From Manduca sexta (taxonomy: Eukaryota; Arthropoda; Insecta; Lepidoptera; Sphingidae): DNA of 64,000 nucleotides. Below, in pieces: positions 46,995-58,579 of this stretch. The position numbers and the translations under genes were made by a program. A model generated the notes under the pieces. The model worked only from the letters and a program-made list of their open reading frames with translations, had not been told where the DNA came from and ran no database searches. The DNA lies in the NCBI RefSeq assembly GCF_014839805.1, contig NC_051123.1, forward strand, positions 9,220,727 to 9,284,726. The letters are read 5' to 3'. How positions within the stretch are numbered: position 1 is the stretch's first letter; each line of letters opens with the position of its first letter.

Positions 46995-47040
46995 TTAAAT
47001 CATACCTTTATTCATAAATTCTCATTACACGGCGGAATTA

Positions 47041-48345
47041 CCTAGTCTTGCCATAAATATTGTAATAAAGAAAAAAGAAAATTGTTAACTGCAAATAACA
47101 TTTATTACTTTTACAGTGTGTCAGTTTAATACATAAATATAAAACAATTAAAAATATAAAAAGCTTATTCGAAGTGGTCTCCATTGGCTGCAATACAGTC
47201 CTTTAAACGATGAGGCCAGTTATCAATAGAAGCACGCACTCTTTCCATGGGAAAATTCTTCACTGCCAATCGTATAGATTGTTTTAGGGACTCAAATTAT
47301 CATGGCGTTTAGAGCAAGCTGTACTCTCTAAAACTGACCACAAATCATAATCCAGCGGATTAAGATCGGGACTAGACGACGGCCAGTCTTCAGCTCTGAT
47401 GAAGTCCGAAACGTTCGATTCCAACCAAGACTGCGTGGACCGAGCTTTATGACCCGGCGCCGAGTCTTGCTGGAAGGACCATACTTGGTTATTGAACATG
47501 GTGATGTTAAGGGGCTTAACTACCTTCTCAAGAATGGTATCTTGATACACTTGTGCCGATGTTTTGATACCTTTTTCACAAAAATATGGCTCAGTCACTC
47601 CTTCATAGCTAACACCCCACCAAACCATCACTGAAGTCGGATAATGTCCACGTTGCACTCTGTCGACTAATTGGGAAGCTTCCTTAGAGCTTTGAGCATA
47701 AATACGGTCATTTTGTTTGTTAAAATGTTGCTCAATTGTAAAAATTTTCTCATCCGTAAACAAAATTTTTCTGTGACCTCCCTTTGCGTACCGCTTCAGT
47801 AGTTGTTTCGATTTTACCACCCTATTCTTCTTTAAATTATCAGTTAAGAAATGGCCAGTGCGTCTCTTATAGGCTGCAAGTCCTAAGTCATCTTTTAAAA
47901 TACGCGACATGGTTCTAGGTGCTATCTTCATTTCCCGAGATAAAATCTTTTGCTTTCGGACAGGATTTCTTCGAATTCTTTCCCTTACTGCTTTGACCAC
48001 CTTTTTCGTACGAACACTACGTGGACGGCCAGATCTTTTCTGTCACAAACAGAGGAGGTCTCATTGTACCTATTAATAGCCCGGTACACAAACATTTTAC
48101 TAATACCAAGTGTATGGAGAGTTTTAAAAATTGCATTTGGCTCCATACCTACTTTGTGTAATGCTATCACAGCGATTCGGTTCTCTTTATCACCCCACAC
48201 CATTTTAATATCGCAAAATATTTTACAATGTATTGGCGCCAAAATGAGAAAACACAATGAACAATCGTATAAAAATGACAGATTCGAAATTCAAATGTAA
48301 TATTTTTTTATAATTAAGTGTAACAGTATTTATGGCCAGACTAAG
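47041..48345 (-). mobile_element. maT-type (DD37D) mariner transposon
   Basis: Imperfect inverted ends CCTAGTCTTGCCATAAATA and, inverted, CTTAGTCTGGCCATAAATA, flanked by TA (47039-47040, 48346-48347). 1305 bp, carrying one transposase frame with frameshifts. Confidence 0.92.
47165..48203 (-). pseudogene. maT transposase, broken by two single-base losses
   Basis: Cut-and-paste transposase. The frame opens MVWGDKENR and has an N-terminal helix-turn-helix region, then the catalytic core FTDEK, FQQDSAPGH and SPDLNPLDYDLW. There are 37 residues between the second and third acidic residues, so DD37D (maT lineage). One base is missing in an A run near 48038, after CDRK, and one near 47294 within NLES, after which the frame continues to a stop at 47165. 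The length, about 346 residues, is normal for maT. The element is therefore young but not autonomous. Confidence 0.92.
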
Positions 48346-48399
48346 TATATAAACATAAAACAAAGATAATTTTTGGTTTTAAAACACACGAGAAAATAT

Positions 48400-51000
48400 C
48401 CGAATGTAAAGCTGCACTGTCGTTCACTAAAAGAACGTTATTTATTTCAACAAGAAAAATATAAAGGTGAATTATCACTGTAAATATTTTACATCGTAAC
48501 ATTGGATATGGCACGCAGATTCAATGTAAAGCGACTGTTCCCTCTCCAACATAAATCATACAGATATACACGGGTTTATGTTTCATATATTTCAATATTT
48601 CATACGAATTGTTTTTATCGAACGCATTTTTTATCGAATCAATAACCTTTCTTTGTTTGTTGGCGGGAGGGTATCTGATATTACGTACATACAAAGCTGG
48701 ATCTAGGTAGCCATCGGCAATTGTAGATAGCTAATGTAATTATTTCGCCATAGCATTTGCGTCTATTTATTTATTGATATAAAATACACCAATAGAACTA
48801 TATATTATAATATTAGGTATTATTCGAGACTTGGCCCGCGTGAAAACTGTCCCCGCTACAAAACTCTAAGAACTGTACGACGCCGGCGCCAATTATTTAA
48901 AAAATCAGTAAAAGAAAGTCATGAGAGCATAATATTATCGAGATAAAAAGCAGCCTATGTTAATCCCGGACATGGTCTACCCGTATGTAAAATTTAATCC
49001 AAATCAGTTTAGTTGTTTCTGTTGTTACTCCTAACAAATAAAGTAACACCAAAACATTTGAATATACAATATTAATAAGATAAGATTCCAATGCAATATA
49101 ACAATAAGGTACATATAACATGCATTTACAATATTAGTAAGATAGGATTCTAATGTAATATAAAAATAAGATACATATAATATCCGAAATGTGTGCTATT
49201 TATAAGTGTACACAACATTCACCATGGTCAACATAATTAAAAACTAAATAATATTGAAAAGATATTAAGTAATTACAGAATGTCTTAGGACAGTATTGAT
49301 GAATACAATTAAGTGGCGCTCTTAAGTGCGTTACAGTCGAGACGCTGTTAAATAAGATTAGCATCCTAAGATAGTCGTTATTAAATCATTTAACATCACC
49401 TCAAATGATATTTTAAGTCACAACACGTGGCGGATTTTGACAGCTGAATTTTGTAAATTTAACAGCGGCGACTCAAGTGACAACAAGCTCTTAAAGGACA
49501 ACTTCATCTTTGTTTATTAAAATAGTTCAATCATCGATATATTATATTATGTACTGTGTACTAGATCTGGAGTTCCAATCACTCATTGTTGAATTAAAGT
49601 GTACTGCATTCCAATATTGGTTGCCATTTTACTTATACTCTATTTACTTTATAGTTACGACTTTATTTAAAGCGCTTTGGCACTGTATATTTAAAAAGTA
49701 GACGACGGTTGATGTTTTAGCGCTGCAGCAAACCTCAGTTCTAACTCTAGATTTTGAACCAATGGTTTATATGGATTTTTGTGTCTATAGAATATACGTC
49801 AATGAGTTCAATACATTAAATTACTTGAGATTTTTCTCAAAGGTGAAATTGGTTTACTAAAATCGCCCGTAGTTACCTTTTTTAGGCCATTTGACAATGT
49901 GATAACTATAACTAAACATTTTTACATGTTATTTAAAACATTGCAAACAAGGGCGAAAATACCCTTGACAAAGAAATTCGTACACGCCATGATAATTGAA
50001 AACATGGTGTCTTTGAATACTGAAATTGAATTTTTATCGCGATGTGTGAGTCCACACATTGTTAAAGAACGCATTAATGCCTTTGGGATAACGGTGAAGT
50101 TTTAATGGAGTCTTCCGGCGAAGTTTAGATGACGTTTATTTAAGGGTAGCAAGTGCGATTTTGAATATTGAAATTATGGAATGAGTTGCCTCTGCGGGTG
50201 TTTGCGGGTCTACTTCCATGAAAGCCTTTCTTGTTGTAAATTACTGTGCATTTTATTAGCCTCTTTGTTCATTCAAGACATGGTTGGCTGTGACGAATTT
50301 TATACCAATATATCCAGCTACATACATATATAAGTACATACATGCAGGCCTTTCGACAGGTCCGTCCGAAAATATTTAGGGGAGGCCTATGTTCAACAGG
50401 AGTTTGTGTGGCTGATGATGATGTACTGCAGCTTTTGAAAATTTCCCGCCGATATTCGTAGTTTCGTATTGTGTTTTTAATATAGCTAATACCATAACAT
50501 TTATTAGGAGTTCCCTAAAATGAGTAAGATAGAGTAAGTAGGGGAATTAATTACGAATATTTTATTAGCAGTCAATAACAACGCTTAGAAAATCAATATA
50601 CATTTAGCCCCGTAATTAGTATTGCCCACGAAAGGGTTAAATTTTCACATTCACATTTTGTTGTCTTAAAATAGAAAAGAATGAACAAAATTACTAAGAT
50701 ATATTAATAAGCCCCATTATACATTAGTTTGTAAAGCCTACGTTTCGTAAGACGCAAGAAATAGTGTCCATTGTGCAACGACATTTGGCACCATTAATTT
50801 TCTTCCTTTATTTGTCCTCGAAAAACGAGCTTTGTTCCAAGAGCTAGACATTAGTTACAACTAGAGTTGCTATTTTAGTCTGATACTTTTAGTTAATTAC
50901 AGTAATATAGATAACATTAACTTGGTAATAGGTGTGTTTTTTGTTTAACAGAGAAAGTGCATTCTTTACCATTGCCTGAAGTGAAGACTTACGATTTGTT
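48400..51000. other. Gene-poor stretch
   Basis: AT-rich; a Helitron/retroelement tail relic (GATAAAAAGCAGCCTATG) lies near 48945. No coding exon recognised. Confidence 0.5.
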
Positions 51001-51099
51001 AGGATGTTGTATGCCCCAGCGAGGTAATAGGTGTTCCTAGTTTATCTATTTATGTACTTGGGTTTCGTTAATTACCGCACGTTTTAATAGTAAAGGACA

Positions 51100-51270
51100 A
51101 TGTCGAGGAAAAATAGATATTAATATATTTTGCTGAGAATTCTACTTAGGAATTATGTAGGTACGAGAAGATGGTCAACTCGTACCAGATTACTGTGGTG
51201 GATGTGGCCTAACCCTCTCAGTAGTGTAAGAGGTCCGTGTTCAGCAATAGGACTGTATATACAGAGATTT
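51100..51270 (+). repeat. SINE A relic
   Basis: Diverged: GAGAATTCTACTTAGGAATT, GTGGCCTAACCCTCTCAGTA, TGTTCAGCAATAGGACTGTA. Confidence 0.5.
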
Positions 51271-52139
51271 TGATGTATTTAGTGTACGAAATCGGTGATT
51301 TCTCTCTCGATATCAGGTCTGGGATAGTACAATACTGCGTAACTAGCATTGTCTACGTAAGTGACATAAATAGTCTTTAAATCAACTGAAAGTGTTGATG
51401 TTTACTTCACACGATATTGCCCTATTCTCCGACAATACCTAATTTGTTCATAAAAAAGTTTCCAATATACAATAAATAGATTGTATTCCATAAATCTTAT
51501 TTCAAATCATATTTCCGAATTCAAACAGCAATGTTCTAAATCGGCACGTCCTTGAACATAGCGGACGGCGAGCGGCGAGCGGCAAGCGTAGCGTCCCACT
51601 ACTGACAGGAAATTGCACTTTTCCAATAGCTTCTCTCGAGTGCATGCGGGGTAAATATAAAACAATGGCGTATTCATATTTTGTATCAAGGTTTTTTTAG
51701 TGAAGGGGCAACGAGTAGTCGCATGGGGTGGATCATAGATGTCTGGCTTTTGAAGTAGACACTCTTAGGATTAGGCTCTGTTCGATAGACTTGGATACAT
51801 TCAAGATTATTCCGTATTGATAGACGTATAAGTACTATTGTTTGATTGACGGTAAATTAATAGATAGGGAACCTACATAGGTGCCTAAGAATTCAAGTAA
51901 TGTTTAAATATAAAACAGTAGGTAGTAGAAGTGTGGATTCAAGACCTAAATTTTAGTCACAGAGTGTATTCCGTGACAGGATAAGAAATAATAATGGCCT
52001 TGCGAATGCTTAGCATTACGAAATATTTCCTTTGAGAGCAATTTAATCAGCTGGTGGCGGTTAAGACAAATTTCAAATTAGCAAGTGGGCGGCTAAAAAA
52101 TTGCCACTTATTCGAAATGAAGAATTTTAGTACTATCAT

Positions 52140-52492
52140 TTATAAGTTACTAGCATTTGTTCGCAACTTTGTCTCAGTGGAATTCCGTTTGTGACAAATA
52201 TACGAAAAAAATTGTCTTTTCTTAGTGTTCAAACTTATTTCGTACCAAATTTTATCAAAATCCATTCAGTCATTTATGGGCAAGAGACAGTATTTTCCCA
52301 TTTATAAAGTCTTAGCTAGTGGCTCCACCTACAAGATTGCTATGGCGGGAAAAAAGTCTTGATAAATATGTTTCCACGAAAAAGTAGCGTATGGTCTCAA
52401 ACTATGTCTATACCAAATATCGAAATCGATTCAATGGTTCAGTGGTGCATTGTACCAGACAGATGGGAGTCAATTTCTTATTTATAAAAAAC
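52140..52492 (-). mobile_element. Two degenerate Helitron-like copies in series
   Basis: AAAATCCATTCAGTCATTTA...CATTTATAAAGTCTTAGC, then TTCAATGGTTCAGTGGTGCA...TTTATAAAAAACTAGC: two worn tails directly before the better-preserved copy at 52494. Confidence 0.45.
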
Positions 52493-52493
52493 T

Positions 52494-52752
52494 AGCTTTT
52501 GCTCGCGGCTTCGCTCGCGTGGAGGAGTTTTTCCGCAATATTTTTTTTCCGACTTACTTGATATGTATCGTTATATTATCACCAAATTACACAAAATCAT
52601 TATAAATTGTTGTCTATGTGTTATTCTGATGTATAACTGATATTACTGTAAAGTTTCATCCAAATCCGTTCAGAAGTTTTTTCGTAAAAGAGGAACAAAC
52701 ATACATACATCCATCCTCACAAACTTTCGCATTTATAATAATTAATAGGATT
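52494..52752 (-). mobile_element. Helitron-like non-autonomous element, full-length
   Basis: Plus strand starts CTAGCTTTTGCTCGCGGCTT (reverse of a CTAG end with GC hairpin) and ends ACTTTCGCATTTATAATAAT...AATAGGA (reverse of a TC start). Near-identical layout to 61383-61628. Confidence 0.75.
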
Positions 52753-53194
52753 ATTATGGATAACCCAATCTTATAAATCAAGGACACAAAATAAGCATAC
52801 ATTCAGGTTATTTCTAACAAATCCAACAATACCTTAAACAAATTGACCAGAACAGCGCAGCGGTAATGAATCAAAAATGTACGACCAGCAAATTTGATAC
52901 ATTTCCACATCCATTTATTAGGAAGCCGATAATGATTAGATTTGTTACCTCCCGCGGGATCTGAGCCGCGGCCGACTTCCATCGACAAATTAATTCACTT
53001 GATTTCACGATCTCGAAGATACGTGAATAAAAGTATGAGTAATATACTTGTACAGCCGCCTTCATAAGGAATCAGACGTATATAGAATGGTTAGGTATTT
53101 ATTAAAATTAAAATTTTTTGGTTTTAATATATTTATAAAAAAAATGTGTTTTTGTAAAATGTAGATATTGTAACTTTGACTTAGCGGATGACCA

Positions 53195-53330
53195 ACACTT
53201 TAGTCCCCCCCGTGACCATGAAGGCTGCAAAGTCTTCGAAACGTCGGGAGAAAACTAAAATATAAAAACCGCGATAAAATACGAAAAATAGTTTATTTTT
53301 AATGTCTAACTTCGCGTAAACATAAGAAAT
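53195..53330 (-). repeat. Interspersed repeat with CTTTGCAGCCTTCATGG core, copy 3
   Basis: CCCCCCCGTGACCATGAAGG...TCTTCGAAACGTCGGGAG...ACCGCGATAAAAT is the reverse complement of the 42985 copy. Confidence 0.75.
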
Positions 53331-53654
53331 CATTATGGTTAGGTAAGTAGTTAGTCTATCTAGTACGAGTTGACTGCGCATTATGAATCGTCATTTTCAT
53401 ATACAACAATAGTTTATAATCTCCAAAATAAAAAAATAGCGTAATCAACTGCTGATACTGGACCCATGTTTGAGAAAAAAAGAATAGGATTTCGTAAAAT
53501 ATTCCTGAAAAAGGTTGTCTTTGGTTATAAGTCACATTGATTTATAATTCTGGTTTTCTAAAGTCCAATGGTCAAAAAATACAACTTGATAGTTTTTATC
53601 ATGTCTTATTGTCATTCCCTAAATAGACGTCTCTTAGATTTTAAAGAGTAAAAC

Positions 53655-53745
53655 AATCTCCTATTTACCTATACGACTATCAAAACTGTTCTTCGATGAG
53701 ACCGCCCGAAATTCCAAGAAGACTGATTACCCGCCGAAGAACGAA
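53655..53745 (+). repeat. Dispersed repeat, copy 2
   Basis: TACGACTATCAAAACTGTTC, GACCGCCCGAAATTCC: the diverged partner of 13955-14045. Confidence 0.45.
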
Positions 53746-53824
53746 TAGGGCTCTGATTATATACCTTTTTTAATATTATTACGTCCCACGCCGTTTTTAC
53801 AATTACAAAAGACAATCTGTTTGG

Positions 53825-54045
53825 TTACCTTTTTGACAACCCTATAATATTATATAGTATATCTTCTGACTATACTACTTACCTTGCATGTTGTTTTAAC
53901 AACACTTAATTTATGTATTTTATATTTTTGACAACCCTAAAATATTACCCGATAAGACATTTTTAGAACACCTAAGAAACAGAAGGTATTAAATTTTTTT
54001 GACAACCCTAAAATATCATCCTATAAAACAGTATATCTCCTAACA
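53825..54045 (+). repeat. Three spaced copies of a TTTTTGACAACCCTA motif
   Basis: TTTTTGACAACCCTATAATA, then two TTTTTGACAACCCTAAAATA blocks; copies 1 and 3 are also followed by TATATC.CCTAAC/TATATCTTCTGAC. Confidence 0.75.
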
Positions 54046-54519
54046 ATAAAAAATATAGAGCTCTAAAAAAACACGTAATGTAATATTAAGAAGGGATTTC
54101 TTGTCCGCGGTAAGAAAATGGAGAAACCCTTTTAAAGCAATAAACATGTTTGTAAGTCATAAAAATAACTACTCCTTACAAAGGGATGCTTTGATTACAT
54201 TTGCAAAAGAGTTTCCATGTTTTTGAACGAATAATGTTGCAAATGTTGTTCTGGATTTCATTGACTGGCTTAGGGTTGTCGCTGGCTAGTTTCACAATAA
54301 AGCGTTTGCTAATAACGGTTATTAATTACCTGATAATTTAACGATTTCTGTTACTTTTAATTTGTGCTTTATAGCTTTTTAGATATTAAAACATCTTGTA
54401 AGAGGTTTTGTGTGTCTTTTAGTTATTAGTATCAATGGTGAAATAAGACAAACACAAAAATACTTGTTTGTATTAATATTAAAAAGGATGAGACAGGTTA
54501 ACAGAAAATATACCAAATA

Positions 54520-54640
54520 GCAATATCAAATTATAGTTAAAGGCTCACCCCCTATCATATTATAGGACGTAAAACACACGGCGAAAAATGCATGTACACT
54601 AGTTGCGTCGATGTGTTCCCTTCACGAATAAAAGATGTCA
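54520..54640 (+). repeat. SINE family B fragment
   Basis: GGCTCACCCCCTATCATATT and ACACGGCGAAAAATGCATG match the family B body. Confidence 0.6.
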
Positions 54641-55825
54641 ATTTAAAATATAGAACGTTATTAAATTTTGTAAATTTTTCATTCATCGAAAAATCTTAAG
54701 ATATTCGTTTATATCTTGCCGTTTGTTCGATATTCAAAAACGTTATTGACGAAGTTCAATATTTTATTTCGTAACGAATAACCTCAGATAACAATGAAAC
54801 TCCAACACAAATGATATGATTAAAGAGAATTCACCCTTAATGTTTGAATACCGTTATAGGAAACGTTCGCCCACGTTATTTATAACGGCTATATTTGTAA
54901 AAAGACGTTGATTGATCGGCAGACGTCGATTCTATATAGAATCGCGGCAATCGCTCATTCTTGAACGGTCCGTCGAGATTTCTTATATAAATAAAATCTT
55001 TATTTAATACTTAGGGATTCCTTTTTGAGATGAATGTTGTCCTTTTGGGGCCATTCGTTTGTGTCTTGTTTGGTAATTTGAAATTCGGGATTGAGGTTAT
55101 AATGTTTTGAAAGATTCTTTGTTGTGTTCGGGAACATTCATGCGGTAATTGTATATTTTGAGTTTGATTTCGTATTCAAATATATTCTAAGAATAGAGAC
55201 GTATAAGATGTGTAAAATTTTATTTTGATATAATTATATTTGTTGGTTACATTTTACTTTAAGTCAAGTTATGAAAGAATAAAATATATTTCAATGGAAC
55301 GCTTCGATGGAAAGTTCGTTATATCACACATTCTATTTTTAAACCCGTAAAAATATTTCATTTCAGAATACGCGTAACATTCCATATTCGAATGAAAGAC
55401 GCGTGCACGTTGTTAGCGGTGGAAAAAATTCGGCATTTGAAAAAAAATCCGTATAAAATGAAAGGCTTGGTGGAAAAAAAGGTGGTTGAACAAAGGGCGG
55501 TGCTCTTTGGTCGTCCATTCGAATAGTATCGCTGCAGCCGCCAACCTAGCCTGCCGCTTGAAGAACGCACCGAGTGGATGGGTACTCGACATACATTCAG
55601 CTCGCTACCACTAACATTGGAACTCGATTACGTTGTTTGTTTATATTTATTTTTTTTACACTTCACGCTAGCGTTGAAAATATTATAACTTGACGTGGTG
55701 ACTGAAGAGATGAAATACAAAAATGTAAATAAAGGTTAATAATGCGAGCAAGGAAAGTACATAGATATTAAAATGAAGAAGTATAAAAATATGAAATAAG
55801 TAGGTATACTTATTGAACGATACGC

Positions 55826-56055
55826 TTGTCGGTACGACTGCGCTCTGAGGTCCTAGGTTCTAATCCCGGGTCGGGCAAAGTGATATTTGGGTTTTTCTGC
55901 TCACTATCAGCCCAGAGTCTAGAATTTGTGCCCGATATAGCGATAGGCTCGCCCCCTATCACATCATGGGACGGAACACACCTGGCGAAAAGTGGGTGCC
56001 TTGGTTGCACATCTGCATACCCCTTCGGGGATAAATGCGTGATATTGTGTGTGTT
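55826..56055 (+). repeat. SINE family B, best-preserved copy
   Basis: GCTCTGAGGTCCTAGGTTCT head, TCCCGGGTCGGGCAAAG, CTATCACATCATGGGACGGA, GGCGAAAAGTGGGTGCCTTG and CCCCTTCGGGGATAAATGCG tail. Confidence 0.85.
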
Positions 56056-56865
56056 ATTGAATCTTTTGATACCAAATACTAACATGCGTAGAATTACAGG
56101 ACATCGACTTGTAACCACAGTGAGAACATCTTTATGTCAGCTGAAAATTAATATTAATATTATGACTTAACCAATCTCAGTTTTCCTGTGATAATCACAG
56201 ATTTTTCGAGTTGTCGAGTTCGGATCGAGCCCGTGGTAGGGGCAGCTCGTTACGTCGGCAGAACGTTACAGATGCATAGTAACCGCGGCCGCGTTCGCAA
56301 ATTTATGGTCGATTGTTTTGCATAAAGGACGCGGCACGTCAATTGCATTGTTGGATTATAGCAGATTTTTAGTTCGTTTCTCTTCGAGTGTCTGATCTGT
56401 GGTTTTCAATAGAACTTGTAGGAAGTAAACCCGCTGATGCATTTAATATTGATCGTATAAAATAACGTAAAAATTGTTTTAAAAATCTGATTCGGCTTCC
56501 TGAACTTAATATGTACTTGATGGTGATCGTATATGACATACAAAGTAAATTGTTTTTAAAAAATAACGTAATTTTTTGCCTTCACCTTACCTGAACATAA
56601 TTCACATGAACGTCTAGCTGGAGATGACTTTTTATTCAGCCCAGAATATAATTTACATGAATGAAATGAAGAGATGTGGCAGTTATCGTTAAAATGTAGT
56701 TCAAACCGCGCTAGTATTTTAGTCGGCTAGTATTTAGTAAAGTGTCTGTAGATAGAAGGTAGAGATATTTAACTAAATGCAGATACGGCATCTGTACAGC
56801 ACTCGGCTTTTAAACTAGCACATTATCGCACACATAGATAATTTTTTTATACGTGTATGGCAGAG

Positions 56866-57110
56866 TGTCCCCACTGCATCTGATAATAAGTGGAGTGGTT
56901 TCTTGGTTGACGATTTTGATTCCTTCCTAACCGAGCGTCGGCTACGGCGGCCAATCTCAACGGAGATCAGCAGGAGATATGTGCACAAGTCTGTGCGCAC
57001 TACACAGGTGCAATATCTATTCCTTCACTCTCATAGTCCGGTGATACGGCAATCCGACATGACCAGACAGGGATCAGGCGCAGGAACAAAGGTTACTTTA
57101 TAAATATCAG
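56866..57110 (+). repeat. Lepidopteran interspersed repeat of unknown class
   Basis: GAGTGTCCCCACTGCATCTG, GGCCAATCTCAACGGAGATC, GTGCACAAGTCTGTGCGCAC, CGGCAATCCGACATGACC. I recall this pattern from many lepidopteran introns. Confidence 0.6.
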
Positions 57111-57479
57111 CAGAACAAGGGTTCTGAGCTCATTGCGGCATTAATGAACAGGATGTACATATTAATCAAATAAAAAAAATGTTAATACGATAACAAAAAA
57201 CAGAATTAAAATGGCGTGTTGCACCTGTATTCCATCGACCGCGTTCAGTAAATTGAATCAAACTAAATGTAATGGCGAAATCGCAGCGGGCTGCGATAAA
57301 TTTTTCAAGTTTAATTACTTTAGTGAGTTTGCAAACTGTAGATACCGGTTTTGCATCGACTTTGTGTACTGCGAATACTAGTAACGAACTTGATTAGTCA
57401 CGTTTGTTAGGATTAATGTGGGACACATTTACAGCTTCGGAATAACTATCCTATGAGATATTTAAAAATTAAGCTGCAT

Positions 57480-57648
57480 TAACCGCCATTTTCAAAAAGA
57501 TTCCAATCATTTTTTTCGTTCTATCTCAAAAATGGACCAATCAGAACAAAGTATTTTTGACAAGCTTACAAATGAGTTATTTGATTGGTTCCTTCTCGGA
57601 ATGAGATTGGAGATTGAGATTTGGGTCATTTGTTGAAAATGGCGGTTA
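57480..57648. mobile_element. CCAAT-family MITE, best-preserved copy g
   Basis: Ends TAACCGCCATTTTCAA and TTGAAAATGGCGGTTA are perfect inverted repeats. Inside, GGACCAATCAGAACAAAGT faces TGATTGGTTCCTTCTCGGA. 169 bp. Confidence 0.88.
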
Positions 57649-58469
57649 GATGAAGCAATTATTGCTAACAAATAAATGTATTTTTTTTTATATCTGACAA
57701 AGTATACGTCAATGCGGCCGAGAATTGCCTTGCAGTTGAAAATGATGAGACGAGTTAAATTTATAAGCAATAATACAATTATTCGAATAAAACACAAAAA
57801 TACTTTTTAAGGATAATAAAGAAATAAGGTTTCGATTTATAAAATCCCTACCAACCTTGAACGTGCTCAAACAAAGGGATGGCAAACCACGTGGGTGGAA
57901 TTAATTCGGTTGTTTTACTTTTGCATTATTTTCTTCCGGTATGAAACGTTAGTTATTTAGAATAAGTATGTATTAAAAATATTTTTGAGTTAATTGTATT
58001 TAATTGATGCAGTGCGCATGCGCTTTGTAATTCGAAGTTGGTTTTGTAATATTTGACAGTGTCGCTCACGCTCAATATCTATGTTGTATTTACATAAATG
58101 GAATTATATATTTCACATAATTCTATGCCTTTTTCAGTAAAAAAATCCAATTACCCCGAAAGATAAGTTCCATAAGTTATTGTATTAGTTTTACGAACAT
58201 AAAAAATTTAAATCAATTATTTCTAAAATAAGTAAAAATTAATATAGGACTATGTATTAGTGAGCCATGGATTTGAATAAAATAAAAAACTTTATCACGT
58301 AGGTGAACAAGGTTGCACTTATACATCATACCAATTAAAATCACTTACATAACTACGGAAATTTTATAAATAATAATTGTATACAAAAATGGTAATAGCT
58401 CCTTCGCATCACATTCGTCTACATTGTGATAGGAGACAGTAATTATTTTGTCTCGACAGTTTCATCCCT

Positions 58470-58575
58470 TTATCCGGGAGGCGGAGGAGAAAGATAAATC
58501 CAACCTCCGAGGAAATCGCACGCGAACTCTCCTGGGGTCACGCTTGTTACGTGCTCGGTGAGCTATCGTTTCGAG
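58470..58575. other. GC-rich unassigned block
   Basis: GGGAGGCGGAGGAGAAAGAT...CACGCGAACTCTCCTGGGGT. Balanced composition, not repeated in the window. A minus-strand CAG acceptor-like site lies in it, but no phased partner was found. Either a conserved noncoding element or an unrecognised exon. Confidence 0.25.
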
Positions 58576-58579
58576 ATAG

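Noticed and set aside
3840..56055. Apparent same-strand orientation bias of SINE copies
   Set aside because: Reverse-strand family B copies exist at about 40065, 45490 and 61988.
55826..56170. Open frames on both strands around 55.9 kb
   Set aside because: They are readings of a tRNA-derived SINE.
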